A stretch of 64,000 nt of DNA from an uncultured Eubacteriales bacterium (GCA_900549885.1 URQA01000002.1:1-64000); one strand, 5' to 3'. Counted from the first letter of the stretch, positions 25,254 through 34,693 are shown. Notes: a model not told the origin generated them from the sequence alone. A program made the numbers and translations.

Positions 25254-26969
25254 TCAAGATTTGGTGTACCCGGCCATCTCCTGAGCCGCTAAGAAGCCGC
25301 TGGCCATGGCCCAGCCCATTTCACCGAACTTGCCGCCCTCATCGCTCTCCTTGAGCAGGCCTCGACAGCAGTCTCCGGCGGCGTACAGACCGGGGAAAGG
25401 CTTCCCATTCCGATCCAGTACCCGCAGGTTGTCGTCGTTGACCAAGCCGCCCTCTGCGCCTTCATTGAACCGGGTCAGGAACAGAGCGTAGAAGGGCCCC
25501 TGCTCCACTGGTCGCAGGAAAGGCGCCGCCTTTCCGAACTGACTGTCCTGTCCAGCGGCGCAGTCTGCGTTGTACCGGGCGATCTGGGCCAGGAAGCCCT
25601 CCATATTCACCCCGGTCTTTTCTGCCAGTTCCTCCAGGGTATCCGCTTTTTTGGCTGCCAGATCGAAGGTACATTCCTCTTCCAGTTGCTCCCGCCAGGG
25701 GCGCATACATTCCACGTCTACCGGCGGGCCGGCTATATCCCCCCGGATGAGCTTATCACCCAGCAGTTCCAGCGTGGGTGTGTCCACCACAGCCCACCCG
25801 ATCTTACCCGGCTGGTCCTCCATAGGGCCCACATGACGGCCCGGATCGCCTGGATCGCCCTCATTGGTAAAGCGCTCTCCCCGGGTGTTCACCATCACCA
25901 TCTCCGGACAGCGGGCCAGGCACACAGAGCTGTACGCAAAGGGATGGTGCGTAGGTCCAAACAGGGGAATTTTCACATGCTTTAAGTCAATGGCCCCGCC
26001 GATGTCCTCCACCATGTGGATGGCGTCGCCGGTATTAGCCGCCATGGTGAAGGTATGGGTGGGGAATCCCTCGTTGAAGGCGGGCAGCACCCGGTCCATA
26101 ATCTCCCTGCTGTTGGAGAAGCCGCCGCTGGCCAGCAGACAGCACTTGGCCTCTACCAGCGTCTCCCCCCCCGGGTCAGCGGCTAAAACAGCACGGAACG
26201 CGCCGCAATCATCCAGCAAGAGCTTCTTGGCCGCGTGCTCGGTGAGGATGGTCACTCCCAGCTCCTTGCACCGGGCCAGCATAGACTCCACCACAAAGGT
26301 GCCCATCCAGCCAGGACCCATGGAATGGTCCGTGGACTTGACGTTGGCCGTGCGCTTTGGAAAGTCCACATAGGCCTCCGCCCCCCAGGACATGAAGGCC
26401 GCCATGCCTGGGCTTACGTCGGCAAACCGGACCAGCTTGATGTAATCCTTCAGATCGCTGTAGTCGTACAGCCAGTCGAACATATCCGTGACGGCGTAGG
26501 TGGCCTTGTACACCAAGTCCCGGCTGAGCTCACCCTTGGAGTTCTCCCACAGCCGCTGGGCGTGCTCGGCCCGGTGGTCGGGATAGCCGGCGGCGGCGTG
26601 AACCTTAGAGGAGCGCAGGATAAAATTGTGCCCCAGCGTGGTGTTTCCGCCGGGCTTTTTGGCCTTTTCCAGCACCACCACCCGCTTCCCGGTAAGCTCC
26701 GCATAGCGCACGGCGGCCACCAGTCCGGCGCCCCCGCCACCGATCACGACCGCGTCGCACGTTACGGTGCGCAGATCATGAGGCTCTGGTTTGGGTGACT
26801 CGGTGTTGGTGATGGCTCCGGCGGGGCACACCTTTTCACACTTGCCGCAGCCGATGCATTTGTCCTGGTCGATGGCATATTCCACACCCACAAACCGGAT
26901 AGCGTGGACCGGGCATTCGTTATAGCAGTAGTGGCAGGTGGAGCAGTGTTTATCAATAATATAAGCCAT
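25254..26969 (-). CDS. Ferredoxin-FAD fusion reductase (fumarate-reductase/ketosteroid-type flavoprotein)
   Basis: A 571-residue soluble enzyme. Residues 1-60 carry two 4Fe-4S binding motifs, CSTCHYCYNECP (Cys 9, 12, 15, 19) and CIGCGKCEKVCP. The FAD domain starts with DAVVIGGGGAGLVAAVRYAE near residue 73 and includes VVLEKAKKPGGNTTLGHNF, then a long middle cap with GGFSNSREIMDRV, and ends LYAAGDCCRGLLKES...GEMGWAMASGFLAA. This is the FAD_binding_2 group that reduces activated C=C bonds (fumarate, urocanate, enoates) or dehydrogenates ketosteroids. No signal peptide or heme motif is present, so electrons probably come from ferredoxin-type donors in the cytoplasm. It is the last gene of operon B, so the imported solute is a likely source of its substrate. 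Confidence 0.87.
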   Translation of the reverse strand: MAYIIDKHCSTCHYCYNECPVHAIRFVGVEYAIDQDKCIGCGKCEKVCPAGAITNTESPKPEPHDLRTVTCDAVVIGGGGAGLVAAVRYAELTGKRVVVLEKAKKPGGNTTLGHNFILRSSKVHAAAGYPDHRAEHAQRLWENSKGELSRDLVYKATYAVTDMFDWLYDYSDLKDYIKLVRFADVSPGMAAFMSWGAEAYVDFPKRTANVKSTDHSMGPGWMGTFVVESMLARCKELGVTILTEHAAKKLLLDDCGAFRAVLAADPGGETLVEAKCCLLASGGFSNSREIMDRVLPAFNEGFPTHTFTMAANTGDAIHMVEDIGGAIDLKHVKIPLFGPTHHPFAYSSVCLARCPEMVMVNTRGERFTNEGDPGDPGRHVGPMEDQPGKIGWAVVDTPTLELLGDKLIRGDIAGPPVDVECMRPWREQLEEECTFDLAAKKADTLEELAEKTGVNMEGFLAQIARYNADCAAGQDSQFGKAAPFLRPVEQGPFYALFLTRFNEGAEGGLVNDDNLRVLDRNGKPFPGLYAAGDCCRGLLKESDEGGKFGEMGWAMASGFLAAQEMAGYTKS

Positions 26970-26992
26970 AGGTTGATGCCTCCTTTGGGAAA

Positions 26993-27018
26993 CGCGGCGG
27001 GACGATCGTCCCGCCGCG
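26993..27018. other. 26-bp perfect palindrome after the binding-protein gene, operon B
   Basis: CGCGGCGGGACGA followed directly by its exact complement. It lies 18 bases past the binding-protein stop and 23 bases before the next start, with no T-run. Same position as the stem-loops of operons A and C. Confidence 0.75.
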
Positions 27019-27036
27019 CGGCAGAATCATGCGAAA

Positions 27037-28797
27037 TTAGTCGGTAACCCAGATGCGGGCCAGGATCTGGTTAGCATTCCAGTTCTTAAACAGCCGCTCG
27101 CCGGTGTAGCCGCCAACCCGGCCGGAGATAAAGGTGCTGATGACCTCAGCGCCGCCCAGGTACAGGCACCAGTGTTGCTCGGCCCAGTAAGTATCCATCT
27201 CCTTACCGATGCGCTCGGCCTCCTCCATGGTAGTGGCGTTCAGGAAGTCCTGCACCATCTGATTAAAGGTAGCGTCATTGATGGCGGTGGAGTTCTCTCG
27301 TCCGTCCGCGGTAAAGTAGGCCTGGACCTGAGAGATACGGGACTGGCCGCCGGAGACGAAAATGGAGACCTCATTGGTCAGGTCCTTGCCGATCTGCTGC
27401 ATCTCCGGGGGAGAATTGGCGATGGAGATGTTCATGGTGACGTTCAGGTTCTGCTTGAGGTAGTCGGCCACCAGCTGGAACAGGTCCGCATCCAGAGCGC
27501 CGAAGATGGTCACGTCAAAGGTGAAGCCGTCGGGATAGCCGGCATCCGTGAGCATCTGTTTAGCCGTCTCCGGATCATACTTATAGTAGGAGTCCTTCAG
27601 CTCCTGGCTCCACTCGTCGACGCTGCTGTACTGGGTGACCAGGGACCACACGCCGGGCATGTTCAGATCCATGTCCTCATAACCGAAGTACTCGGTGTAG
27701 ATCTCCTCGGAGTTGACCGCCATCTGCATGGCCTTGCGGACGTTGACATCAGCCAGGGCAGGGTGGGTGAGCTTCAGGCCGATCCCCACAGGGGCGGAGG
27801 CGAAGTCATAGCGGGTATAGCTGCCCTCTTCCATGGACTCCTCCAGGATCTGGGCCTCAGTGCGGGTGAGCACATTGCCGCCCCAGGCCACAATATCCAG
27901 ATTGCCGGCCATGAACTGGGTCTGGACCTGGGTGGAGTCGGCCACCAGCTGGAGGGTGATGCTGTCCAGATAGGGCAGCTTGTTTTCGGGATAGCGCTCA
28001 TCGTAGTCGTAGTAGTTCTCGTTGCGCACCAGCAGCATGTGGGAGTCGGGCACATACTCCTCCAGGATGTACGGGCCGGTACCGGCGGCATAGTGCCAGT
28101 CGGCCTTCTGCTCGGCGGTGAGCTCATCCCACTCGTGGCCTGCGATCATGACTTGGTTGATCATGAAGTTGTTCAGGGCCAGCTCGGAATCGGTGTTGAA
28201 GTGGAATACGACGGTGAAGTCGCCGTCCGTCTCGATGGACTCCACCATGTTCAGCAAATCAGACCAGGGGTTCATGCACTCGTAGGGGGTGTCATAGCCG
28301 GAGCCGGTGCCCAGCAGCCGGTCATAGGACCACTTCACGTCCTCGGCCACCAGTTGACGGCCGTTGTACGGCTCCTTGTCCTGGAAGTACACGTCCTCCC
28401 GCAGCTTGACGGTGAGGTCGCCATTCTCAAAGGTGTAGCTGTCGGCGATCTGGCCGGTCATCCACTCCATGGTCAGGTATTCGCTGGTGTAGATCTCACC
28501 GCTGTCCTCCCTGGCCCAGTCGATGCCGAACAGAGGCTCATACCACAGGTTGTAGTTGCGCATGTCGGCCACAGAGGGGTCATAGTCGTTGTAGAACTCC
28601 TGGAAATAGACAGTCAGATTGCCGCCGTACTGGGGTTCCGTGCTGGCGGGGGTGCTCTCAGAATTGGCCGGGGCTGGGTCCTGGGAATTCCCCCCGGGTG
28701 CATCGGATCCGGTCGGCGCAGGGCTGCCGCAGGCCGCCAGGGACAGAGCCATGGCCAGGGTCAGCAGCAGGCAGGTGAGGCGTCTTGCTTTTTTCAC
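27037..28797 (-). CDS. Solute-binding lipoprotein of family 5, operon B
   Basis: A 586-residue protein with signal peptide and lipobox MALSLAACGSPAP (Cys about 23), a Ser/Pro/Gly linker and then PQYGGNLTVYFQEFYNDYDP. It contains YYDYDERYPENKLPYLDSI near 259 and GTGPYILEEYVP near 236, both also present in the binding protein of operon C. The start is a GTG with AAGGAG 10 bases upstream. The ligand is unknown; family 5 proteins take peptides and many other solutes. Its place is fifth in the operon, between the permease and the flavoprotein genes. Confidence 0.92.
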   Translation of the reverse strand: MKKARRLTCLLLTLAMALSLAACGSPAPTGSDAPGGNSQDPAPANSESTPASTEPQYGGNLTVYFQEFYNDYDPSVADMRNYNLWYEPLFGIDWAREDSGEIYTSEYLTMEWMTGQIADSYTFENGDLTVKLREDVYFQDKEPYNGRQLVAEDVKWSYDRLLGTGSGYDTPYECMNPWSDLLNMVESIETDGDFTVVFHFNTDSELALNNFMINQVMIAGHEWDELTAEQKADWHYAAGTGPYILEEYVPDSHMLLVRNENYYDYDERYPENKLPYLDSITLQLVADSTQVQTQFMAGNLDIVAWGGNVLTRTEAQILEESMEEGSYTRYDFASAPVGIGLKLTHPALADVNVRKAMQMAVNSEEIYTEYFGYEDMDLNMPGVWSLVTQYSSVDEWSQELKDSYYKYDPETAKQMLTDAGYPDGFTFDVTIFGALDADLFQLVADYLKQNLNVTMNISIANSPPEMQQIGKDLTNEVSIFVSGGQSRISQVQAYFTADGRENSTAINDATFNQMVQDFLNATTMEEAERIGKEMDTYWAEQHWCLYLGGAEVISTFISGRVGGYTGERLFKNWNANQILARIWVTD

Positions 28798-28871
28798 GTT
28801 TCATTCTCTCCTTCATAGTTTTTTCATGTCCACGGCGGGCGCCGTTCAGGCCTCCGCCGGGTATGACCGTG

Positions 28872-29876
28872 TTATTCCGCGGCCGCCTTTTGGCGGCTCA
28901 GGCGCTCCGCCGCCCGGCGGAGCTTCTTGGTGCTGTAGCTACCCACACCGCCCTTGAGCCTGGGGTCCAGAATGTCCCGGACGCCGTCGCCGAACATGGC
29001 GGAGGAAAAGACCATCAGGGCAATCAGCACGCCGGGGGCAATGGCCAGCAGCGGGTGGATGAGCATATAGTCCCGGCCCTGGTTGGTAATGAGGTAGCCC
29101 CAGGAGGGGGTGCCCACATTCACGCCGTAGCCCAGGAAGTTCATGGACGCCTCCATCATCACCACGCCGCCCAGGGAGCCGGCCATGTTGATGATGATAA
29201 TGGGCATGATGTTGGGCAGCACGTGCTTGACCATCTCCCACAGGGCGTTGGAACCCAGCATCTGAGACATTTTGACGTATCCGGCGTCTTTCACGCTCAT
29301 GGCCGCGGACCGGATAATGCGGGAACCGGCAATGCCTCCCGGCACCGAGATGGCAATGATCATCTGAGGCATACCGTTGCCCAGGAGCACCATGAGGATC
29401 AGCAGGATCAGCATGGAGGGAATACACTGCCAGGCGTCCACCAGGCGCTGGATCAGCAGGTCATAGCCGCCGCCCAGCACCGCGCTGCTCACGCCGATGA
29501 TGGTGGAAATGATGGTGGACAGGATGGTGCAGGCGATACATAGGATCACCGAGGTCCGGGCGCCATAGATGAGATAGCTCAACAGGTCACGGCCCAGGCC
29601 GTCGGTTCCCAGCAGGAATACCTTTCCTTTTTCTATCGCCTCCGCCTTTTCCTCCGCGTCCAGCAGGAAAAACGGGTCCTCCAGCTTGTCAATGACGCTG
29701 GTCGTCATCTGGCCGTCCACCATGGGGTAGGGGGCCAACACATCCGCAAAGATGGCTACCAGCACCAGCAGAATCAGAACGATCAAGCCCAGCCCAGCCA
29801 GGGGCTTGGTCTTGAACAGCTCCTTCAAAAAGGATGAGCTGTGCTTCTTGGGTTTCACGCCTTCTTGCTTGCTCAC
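28872..29876 (-). CDS. ABC importer permease (DppC/OppC-like), operon B
   Basis: A 334-residue permease, GTG start at 29876 with GAGGAGG 8 bases upstream (VSKQEGVKPKKHSSSFLKEL); the longer frame runs into the DppB gene. About six helices, GTDGLGRDLLSYLIYGARTS near 115 and an ATPase docking loop around VKDAGYVKMSQMLGSNALWE near 225. A long exposed segment (PYPMVDGQMTTSVIDKLEDP) follows helix 1. Very similar to the DppC of operon C. Confidence 0.93.
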   Translation of the reverse strand: MSKQEGVKPKKHSSSFLKELFKTKPLAGLGLIVLILLVLVAIFADVLAPYPMVDGQMTTSVIDKLEDPFFLLDAEEKAEAIEKGKVFLLGTDGLGRDLLSYLIYGARTSVILCIACTILSTIISTIIGVSSAVLGGGYDLLIQRLVDAWQCIPSMLILLILMVLLGNGMPQMIIAISVPGGIAGSRIIRSAAMSVKDAGYVKMSQMLGSNALWEMVKHVLPNIMPIIIINMAGSLGGVVMMEASMNFLGYGVNVGTPSWGYLITNQGRDYMLIHPLLAIAPGVLIALMVFSSAMFGDGVRDILDPRLKGGVGSYSTKKLRRAAERLSRQKAAAE

Positions 29877-29889
29877 AGCCGTCACCTCC

Positions 29890-30921
29890 TCAGTCCAGCT
29901 CCACCCGGGGATCGATCCACTTATAGGCCAGATCCACCAGGAGATTGACAATCATTACGAAAATGGAAAATACCAGCACGCAGCCCTGGACCAGAGGATA
30001 GTCCCGGCTGTCCAGAGCGGACACCACCTGGGCGCCGATGCCGGGCATATTGAACATAGTCTCCAAAATAACGGAGCCGCCGATCATGCCCGCCACCGCG
30101 CCGCCGATCATGGTGATGATGGGGATCATGGAGTTGCGCAGGGCGTGGACAAATAGGGTGCGCTTTTCTCCCACGCCTTTGGCCCAGCAGGTGCGGATGT
30201 AGTCCTGGCGCATGACCTCCAGGGTCATGGTGCGCACGGTGCGCAGCTGCATGCCCGCCTGGGTCAGCGCGCCCAGGAGGGCGGGTACCAGGAACATACG
30301 CATATTTTCCACCGGGTCCTGGAAAAAGCTCACATAGGTCATGGGCGGCGCGTACCCCCACCACTTGGCCGGGTAGACCAGCACCATAGTGGCCAGCCAG
30401 AACACCGGCAGGGACAGCAGCAACACGCTGATGGTGCGGATGACATAGTCTCCGATGCTGTCCTGGCGGGCCGCGCAGTAGATGCCCAGGGGAATGGAGA
30501 TCAGGTTGGAGAAAATGAGGGTCAGAATACCCAACTCCAGCGTCACAGGCAGCTGGCGGGAAATGATGTCCCAGACGCTCTCGGTCTGGAACAGGGATTC
30601 GCCCAAGTCGCCCCGGAAGATACCGAAAAACCAGTCAAAAAACTGGATAAGGGCAGGCTTATCCATGCCCAGCATATGCTCCACTTGGGCCGCGTCCACC
30701 GTGATGCCGGCGGTTTGAAACTGATAGATCATGTAATCCACCGCGCTGGTGGGCACCGCCCGCAGCAAGATGAATACGATAACGCATACCAGCAGCACCG
30801 TGGGGATCAGCAGCAGAATGCGCTTGAGGGCGTACCGAGCCATGCCGTTGCCCCGGTAGGTCATCACCACCAGGAAAACCAGCAGGGCTGCGACACACAG
30901 CAGTACAATGATTGGGACCAT
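29890..30921 (-). CDS. ABC importer permease (DppB/OppB-like) with extra N-terminal helix, operon B
   Basis: A 343-residue permease. The start ATG at 30921 overlaps the ATPase stop (ATGA) and has AAAGGAGG 9 bases upstream. This adds MVPIIVLLCVAALLVFLVV, an extra membrane helix, before the usual DppB opening MARYALKRILLLIPTVLL; the internal ATG (30843) that would give the standard length lacks a good ribosome site. The rest has about six helices and the docking loop DYIRTCWAKGVGEKRTLFVH near 236. It pairs with the DppC product. Confidence 0.92.
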   Translation of the reverse strand: MVPIIVLLCVAALLVFLVVMTYRGNGMARYALKRILLLIPTVLLVCVIVFILLRAVPTSAVDYMIYQFQTAGITVDAAQVEHMLGMDKPALIQFFDWFFGIFRGDLGESLFQTESVWDIISRQLPVTLELGILTLIFSNLISIPLGIYCAARQDSIGDYVIRTISVLLLSLPVFWLATMVLVYPAKWWGYAPPMTYVSFFQDPVENMRMFLVPALLGALTQAGMQLRTVRTMTLEVMRQDYIRTCWAKGVGEKRTLFVHALRNSMIPIITMIGGAVAGMIGGSVILETMFNMPGIGAQVVSALDSRDYPLVQGCVLVFSIFVMIVNLLVDLAYKWIDPRVELD

Positions 30922-32060
30922 CAGCGCCCCCCTCCTTTCGCGGCGACCTTGTGACAGGCGACAAAATGTTGGTTGCCCACATCCACAAAGGCCGGTTCCT
31001 CGGTGCGGCAGCGCTCGTCGGCGTATTTGCAGCGGGTGCAGAAGTTACAGCCCCGGGGCGGATGGATGGGGCTGGGCAGGTCCCCTTCCAGCAGGATGCG
31101 CTCCCTGGCCCGGTCCACCGTGGGATTGGGAATGGGCGCGGCGGAGATGAGCGCCTGGGTATAGGGATGCAGGGGATGCTCATACAGCTCATCGCTGCCA
31201 GTCAGCTCCATAATCTTCCCCAGATACATCACAGCCACATTGTTGGAGATGTGCCGGACCACCGACAGGTCATGGCCGATGAAGATATAAGTCAGGCCCA
31301 GCTCCTCCTGAATCTTCATCATCAGCCCCACAATCTGGGCCTGGATGGACACATCCAGGGCGGACACGATCTCGTCGCAGATGATGAAAGAGGGATTCAT
31401 GGCCAGGGAGCGGGCAATGGAGATGCGCTGGCGCTGGCCGCCGGAGAACTCATGGGGATAGCGGTTGGAAAAGGCGGGATTCAACCCCACCAGCTCCAGC
31501 ATCTGGGCGGAGCGCTCCAGCTGTTCCGCCTTGCTTCCGGCGATCTTGTGGATCTGCGGCCCCTCCATGATGATCTCATGGACGGTCATCCGGGGATTCA
31601 GGGAGGAATACGGATTCTGGGTGATCATCTGCAGCTCCCGGTGGAGTTGGCGCAGGTCCTTCTTTCCCATATGGGTGATATCCCTGCCGTTGTAGGTGAT
31701 CTGTCCGGCGGTGGGAACATAATTGCGCATCACGCAGTTTCCGATGGTGGACTTTCCGGAGCCGGACTCCCCTACGATGCCTAGGGTCTGCCCCTTTTTG
31801 ATCTGGAAGGATACCCCATCCACCGCCTTGACCACCTCGCGTTCCCGCCCGGGCAGCCCGCCCCGAACTGGGAAGTGCATCTTTAGGTCGCTCACCGTCA
31901 GGATCGGCAGGTTGCTGAGGATCGGCTCGTCTAGGTCATGCTTGGGGGGTGTCTGCGCTTGGATGCGCTCGTCCAAAATCTCCTTGACGTCCTCTCCAAT
32001 GGGCAGATCCGCCGTGGTCACTTTGTCGTGATAGGGCCGGGGCTTGATCTTTATGCTCAT
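30921..32060 (-). CDS. Opp/Dpp-type ATPase (OppF-like) with long N-terminal leader, operon B
   Basis: A 379-residue ATPase: Walker A GESGSGKSTIGN near residue 98, QNPYSSLNPR, signature FSGGQRQRISIARSLA near 210, Walker B FIICDEIVSALD (Ile where Pro is usual after the catalytic Glu) and the Cys-rich tail GCNFCTRCKYADERC. The first 50 residues before the ATPase domain are extra and hydrophilic. Start at 32060 has GGGAGG 7 bases upstream and overlaps the OppD stop as ATGA, showing coupled translation. Confidence 0.93.
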   Translation of the reverse strand: MSIKIKPRPYHDKVTTADLPIGEDVKEILDERIQAQTPPKHDLDEPILSNLPILTVSDLKMHFPVRGGLPGREREVVKAVDGVSFQIKKGQTLGIVGESGSGKSTIGNCVMRNYVPTAGQITYNGRDITHMGKKDLRQLHRELQMITQNPYSSLNPRMTVHEIIMEGPQIHKIAGSKAEQLERSAQMLELVGLNPAFSNRYPHEFSGGQRQRISIARSLAMNPSFIICDEIVSALDVSIQAQIVGLMMKIQEELGLTYIFIGHDLSVVRHISNNVAVMYLGKIMELTGSDELYEHPLHPYTQALISAAPIPNPTVDRARERILLEGDLPSPIHPPRGCNFCTRCKYADERCRTEEPAFVDVGNQHFVACHKVAAKGGGR

Positions 32061-33061
32061 ACCAACGCCTCCCGTTCCGCTTTTGTCTCGTCCATATGGA
32101 AGCAGGCGCACTCATGCCCCTCCCCCACCGACACGAAAGGAGGCCTCTTGGTGTGGCACTCCTGCGTGGCGTGGGGACACCGCCCGGCAAAGGCGCAGGA
32201 CTGTTCTGGAATACGGCTCATATCCGGCGGCTCTCCGGGGATGGTGTGCAGGCCGTGGCTCCGGGGCAGGTCCAGCCGGGGTACTGCCCGGACCAGGCCG
32301 ATGGTATAGGGGTGCTGGGGATTTTCAAAAATGTCAAAGGGGGTGCCCGACTCCACAATCTTTCCGCCGTACATGATCTTCACCGTGTCCGCGTACCGGG
32401 CCACCACCCCCAGGTTGTGGGTGATAATGATCAGCGCGGTATTGGACTCCTTCCGCAGCTTATTGAGCTGTTCCAGTACTTGAGCCTGGACGGTGACGTC
32501 CAGGGCGGTGGTGGGTTCATCCGCAATGAGGATCTCGGGGTCGCAGCTCATGGCCATGGCGATCATGGCCCGCTGCTGCATCCCGCCGGAAAATTCATGG
32601 GGATACTGTTTGACCCGCTGTTCCGGATTGGGAATATCCACCCGGCGCAGCAGCTCCACCGCCTTCTCAAGCGCCTCTTTTTTCTTCATCCCCTTGTGGA
32701 TGCGCAGGGCTTCGGCGATCTGGTTCCCAATGGTCATCACCGGGTCCAGGGCGGTGGATGCCTCCTGAAAGATCATACTGATCTTACTGCCCCGAATCTG
32801 TCGCATCTCCTGGTCTGACATCTGCAGCAGATCCTGTCCATGAAACAGAATCTGACCATCTACGATCAATCCGGGAGGATAGGGGATCAGGCGCAGGATG
32901 GACAGAGCCTCCACTGTTTTCCCGGATCCAGATTCTCCGATAATGGCCACACATTCCCCCTTGTGCACCTGGTAAGACAGGTCATCGGAAGCTCGCAGCT
33001 CCTTGCCATCGTTATAGAAGTAGGTTTTTAGGTTTTTGACCTCTAGGATTGCTTCTTCCAT
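32057..33061 (-). CDS. Opp/Dpp-type ATPase (OppD-like), first gene of operon B
   Basis: A 334-residue ATPase with Walker A GESGSGKTVEALSILR near 38, FQEASTALDPVM, signature FSGGMQQRAMIAMAMS near 152, Walker [13 protein letters not shown] and a short Cys tail CAFAGRCPHATQEC. GGAGGAG lies 10 bases before the ATG. About 135 bases of leader separate it from the sigma-54 promoter at 33208-33223. Confidence 0.94.
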   Translation of the reverse strand: MEEAILEVKNLKTYFYNDGKELRASDDLSYQVHKGECVAIIGESGSGKTVEALSILRLIPYPPGLIVDGQILFHGQDLLQMSDQEMRQIRGSKISMIFQEASTALDPVMTIGNQIAEALRIHKGMKKKEALEKAVELLRRVDIPNPEQRVKQYPHEFSGGMQQRAMIAMAMSCDPEILIADEPTTALDVTVQAQVLEQLNKLRKESNTALIIITHNLGVVARYADTVKIMYGGKIVESGTPFDIFENPQHPYTIGLVRAVPRLDLPRSHGLHTIPGEPPDMSRIPEQSCAFAGRCPHATQECHTKRPPFVSVGEGHECACFHMDETKAEREALV

Positions 33062-33207
33062 ATCGCATCATCTCCTCCATCCATCGGCCTTCTGGCAATT
33101 TTTCTCGCCTCAGCGCCGCTGTCATCTCCCTCTGCCGTTGTCCGTAAAGCACAAACAGAAAAGAATTTTTGGTCTGCGCTCACAGCTGGGTTTCTATCTA
33201 CTATTTA

Positions 33208-33223
33208 TGCAAATCAGATGCCA
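33208..33223 (-). promoter_or_regulatory. Sigma-54 promoter of operon B
   Basis: On the minus strand TGGCATCTGATTTGCA: -24 TGGCA and -12 TTGCA with exactly 10 bases between GG and GC, differing from the consensus TGGCAC-N5-TTGCA at one base. Transcription would start near 33197. A sigma-54 activator gene lies 180 bases upstream, which strongly supports the call. Confidence 0.85.
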
Positions 33224-33249
33224 AAACTGCCTGCTTTTTCGTCAAAGTG

Positions 33250-33263
33250 TTGAGTCAACTCAA
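33250..33263. promoter_or_regulatory. Inverted repeat, possible activator site
   Basis: TTGAGT-CA-ACTCAA (overlapping GTTGA-G-TCAAC) lies about 60 bases upstream of the expected start. Sigma-54 enhancer sites are usually farther away (80-150), so the assignment is tentative. Confidence 0.35.
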
Positions 33264-33315
33264 AAAAGAATTTTTCCACAGCCAGAAAACATTCGGTCAA
33301 GAGAAAAAATAGCTG

Positions 33316-33354
33316 CAAAAAGAAAAACTCTGAATCGAAATTGATTCAGAGTTT
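33316..33354 (-). terminator. Intrinsic terminator of the sigma-54 activator gene
   Basis: On the minus strand AAACTCTGAATC and GATTCAGAGTTT (12 pairs, 6-base loop) are followed by TTCTTTTTG. It isolates operon B from upstream transcription. Confidence 0.9.
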
Positions 33355-33399
33355 CCTTTTTCCTATAAAAATACGAAAATTTCGCGAATTGATTTTGAT

Positions 33400-34551
33400 T
33401 CAGTATTCGATGGTTGGATCCCGATAAATTTTATATTCCTTCAATCTTCGCATCAGGGCAGACTGCGAGATGCCAAGGGCCTCCGCCGCCTTCCGGGTAG
33501 AGCCGTGATGGCGCAGCGCCTGGAGGATGGCGTCCGTCTCCACTGCCTGGACCAGTTCCGGCAGGGTGGAGTGCTCCGGCTCAAACCAGCGCAGAGGCGT
33601 TTCCCGGTCAAAACGGGTGACCATCAGGATGTCGTCCCGGCTCAAATGCTCACTGGTCCCCCACACCACCAGGCGCTCCACGATATTCTCTAGCTCACGG
33701 ACATTGCCAGGCCAGTCGTAGGCCCGCAGGGCATCCAAGGCGCTTTTGGTGAAGTCTTTAAAGTTGTCGTATTTGGCGCAGTACCGTTTCAAAAAATAAT
33801 CTGCCAGTACTGGGATGTCCTCCTTCCGCTCCCGAAGGGGGGAGAGGAACACGGGGATCACATTGAGTCGAAAATAGAGATCTTTTCGGAATTTTCCCTC
33901 ATTGATCAGCTGGCGAAGATCCTGGTTGGTGGCCGCGATGATCCGCACGTCCACAGGGATAGGCTCTGTCCCACCCACGCGGATGATCTCCTGTTCCTGG
34001 AGCACCCGGAGCAGCTTCGCCTGTAAATAGACTGGCAACTCCCCGATCTCATCCAAGAATAGGGTTCCGCCGTTGGCCGCCTCAAACAGGCCCTTTTTCC
34101 CCTGCTTGGACGCCCCAGTAAACGATCCCGGCTCATATCCAAAGAGCTCCGACTCAAACAGGGACTCGGGAAAGGCCGAGCAGTTCACTTTGATGTAGGT
34201 CCTGTCCCAGCGCATGCTGTACCGCTGGATCTCTTGGGCAATCAGTTCCTTCCCGCATCCAGTATCCGCCATGATGAGAACGGGGGCATCTGTGTGCTGC
34301 AGCCGGAAAATCAAATCCCGGATCTCTCGAATCTCCCGGCTAGTTCCCACCAGCGCATTCTCCTTGGGGTTGAAGCCGCGGCGCTCGAACTTATCCTGCC
34401 GCAGCTTGAGAATCCCTTGCTTTTGTACCCGGATGATGGATTCATATTCCCGCAAGATCTCCAAAACGTCCTCGTCCACCTCTACCGGCGCTGTGCCATG
34501 CAGCAACAGATTGGTGTTTTGGATTTCCTCCGGAACTACATATCGTTCCAT
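33400..34551 (-). CDS. Sigma-54-dependent transcriptional activator (AAA+ / Fis-type HTH)
   Basis: A 383-residue enhancer-binding protein. After a short N-terminal part of about 60 residues, the AAA+ domain (65-300) shows Walker [13 protein letters not shown], the sigma-54 contact loop in [15 protein letters not shown] (GSFTGA for the usual GAFTGA), Walker [14 protein letters not shown] and [11 protein letters not shown]. The C-terminus is a Fis-type helix-turn-helix, [20 protein letters not shown]. The N-terminal part is too short for a full PAS or receiver domain, so the input signal is unclear. GGGAGGGG lies 6 bases before the ATG. The sigma-54 promoter of operon B lies directly downstream of its terminator, so that operon is the likely target. 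Confidence 0.94.
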   Translation of the reverse strand: MERYVVPEEIQNTNLLLHGTAPVEVDEDVLEILREYESIIRVQKQGILKLRQDKFERRGFNPKENALVGTSREIREIRDLIFRLQHTDAPVLIMADTGCGKELIAQEIQRYSMRWDRTYIKVNCSAFPESLFESELFGYEPGSFTGASKQGKKGLFEAANGGTLFLDEIGELPVYLQAKLLRVLQEQEIIRVGGTEPIPVDVRIIAATNQDLRQLINEGKFRKDLYFRLNVIPVFLSPLRERKEDIPVLADYFLKRYCAKYDNFKDFTKSALDALRAYDWPGNVRELENIVERLVVWGTSEHLSRDDILMVTRFDRETPLRWFEPEHSTLPELVQAVETDAILQALRHHGSTRKAAEALGISQSALMRRLKEYKIYRDPTIEY

Positions 34552-34693
34552 GTTTTCCCCTCCCGCCTCATTTGCGCTCCGGCCCGGCGGATGCGCTCAT
34601 CCGCACGTCTCCGCCGCACGTTTCCATACTCTTCCAGATCGAACGGCCTGTCCACTCCTTGTTTCTCCCTTCCATATCTAGGGCGCAACCAGG

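Larger units (their letters stand above)
33062..33399. other. 338-base control region of operon B
   Basis: AT-rich compared with the genes around it. It carries, from right to left on the minus strand, the terminator of the sigma-54 activator gene, a symmetric site at 33250-33263, and the sigma-54 promoter. No protein gene is seen. Confidence 0.75.

Noticed and set aside
27172..28818. 548-codon open frame on the plus strand opposite the operon B binding protein
   Set aside because: Antisense shadow; the minus-strand frame has a signal peptide, lipobox and family motifs, while this one has none.
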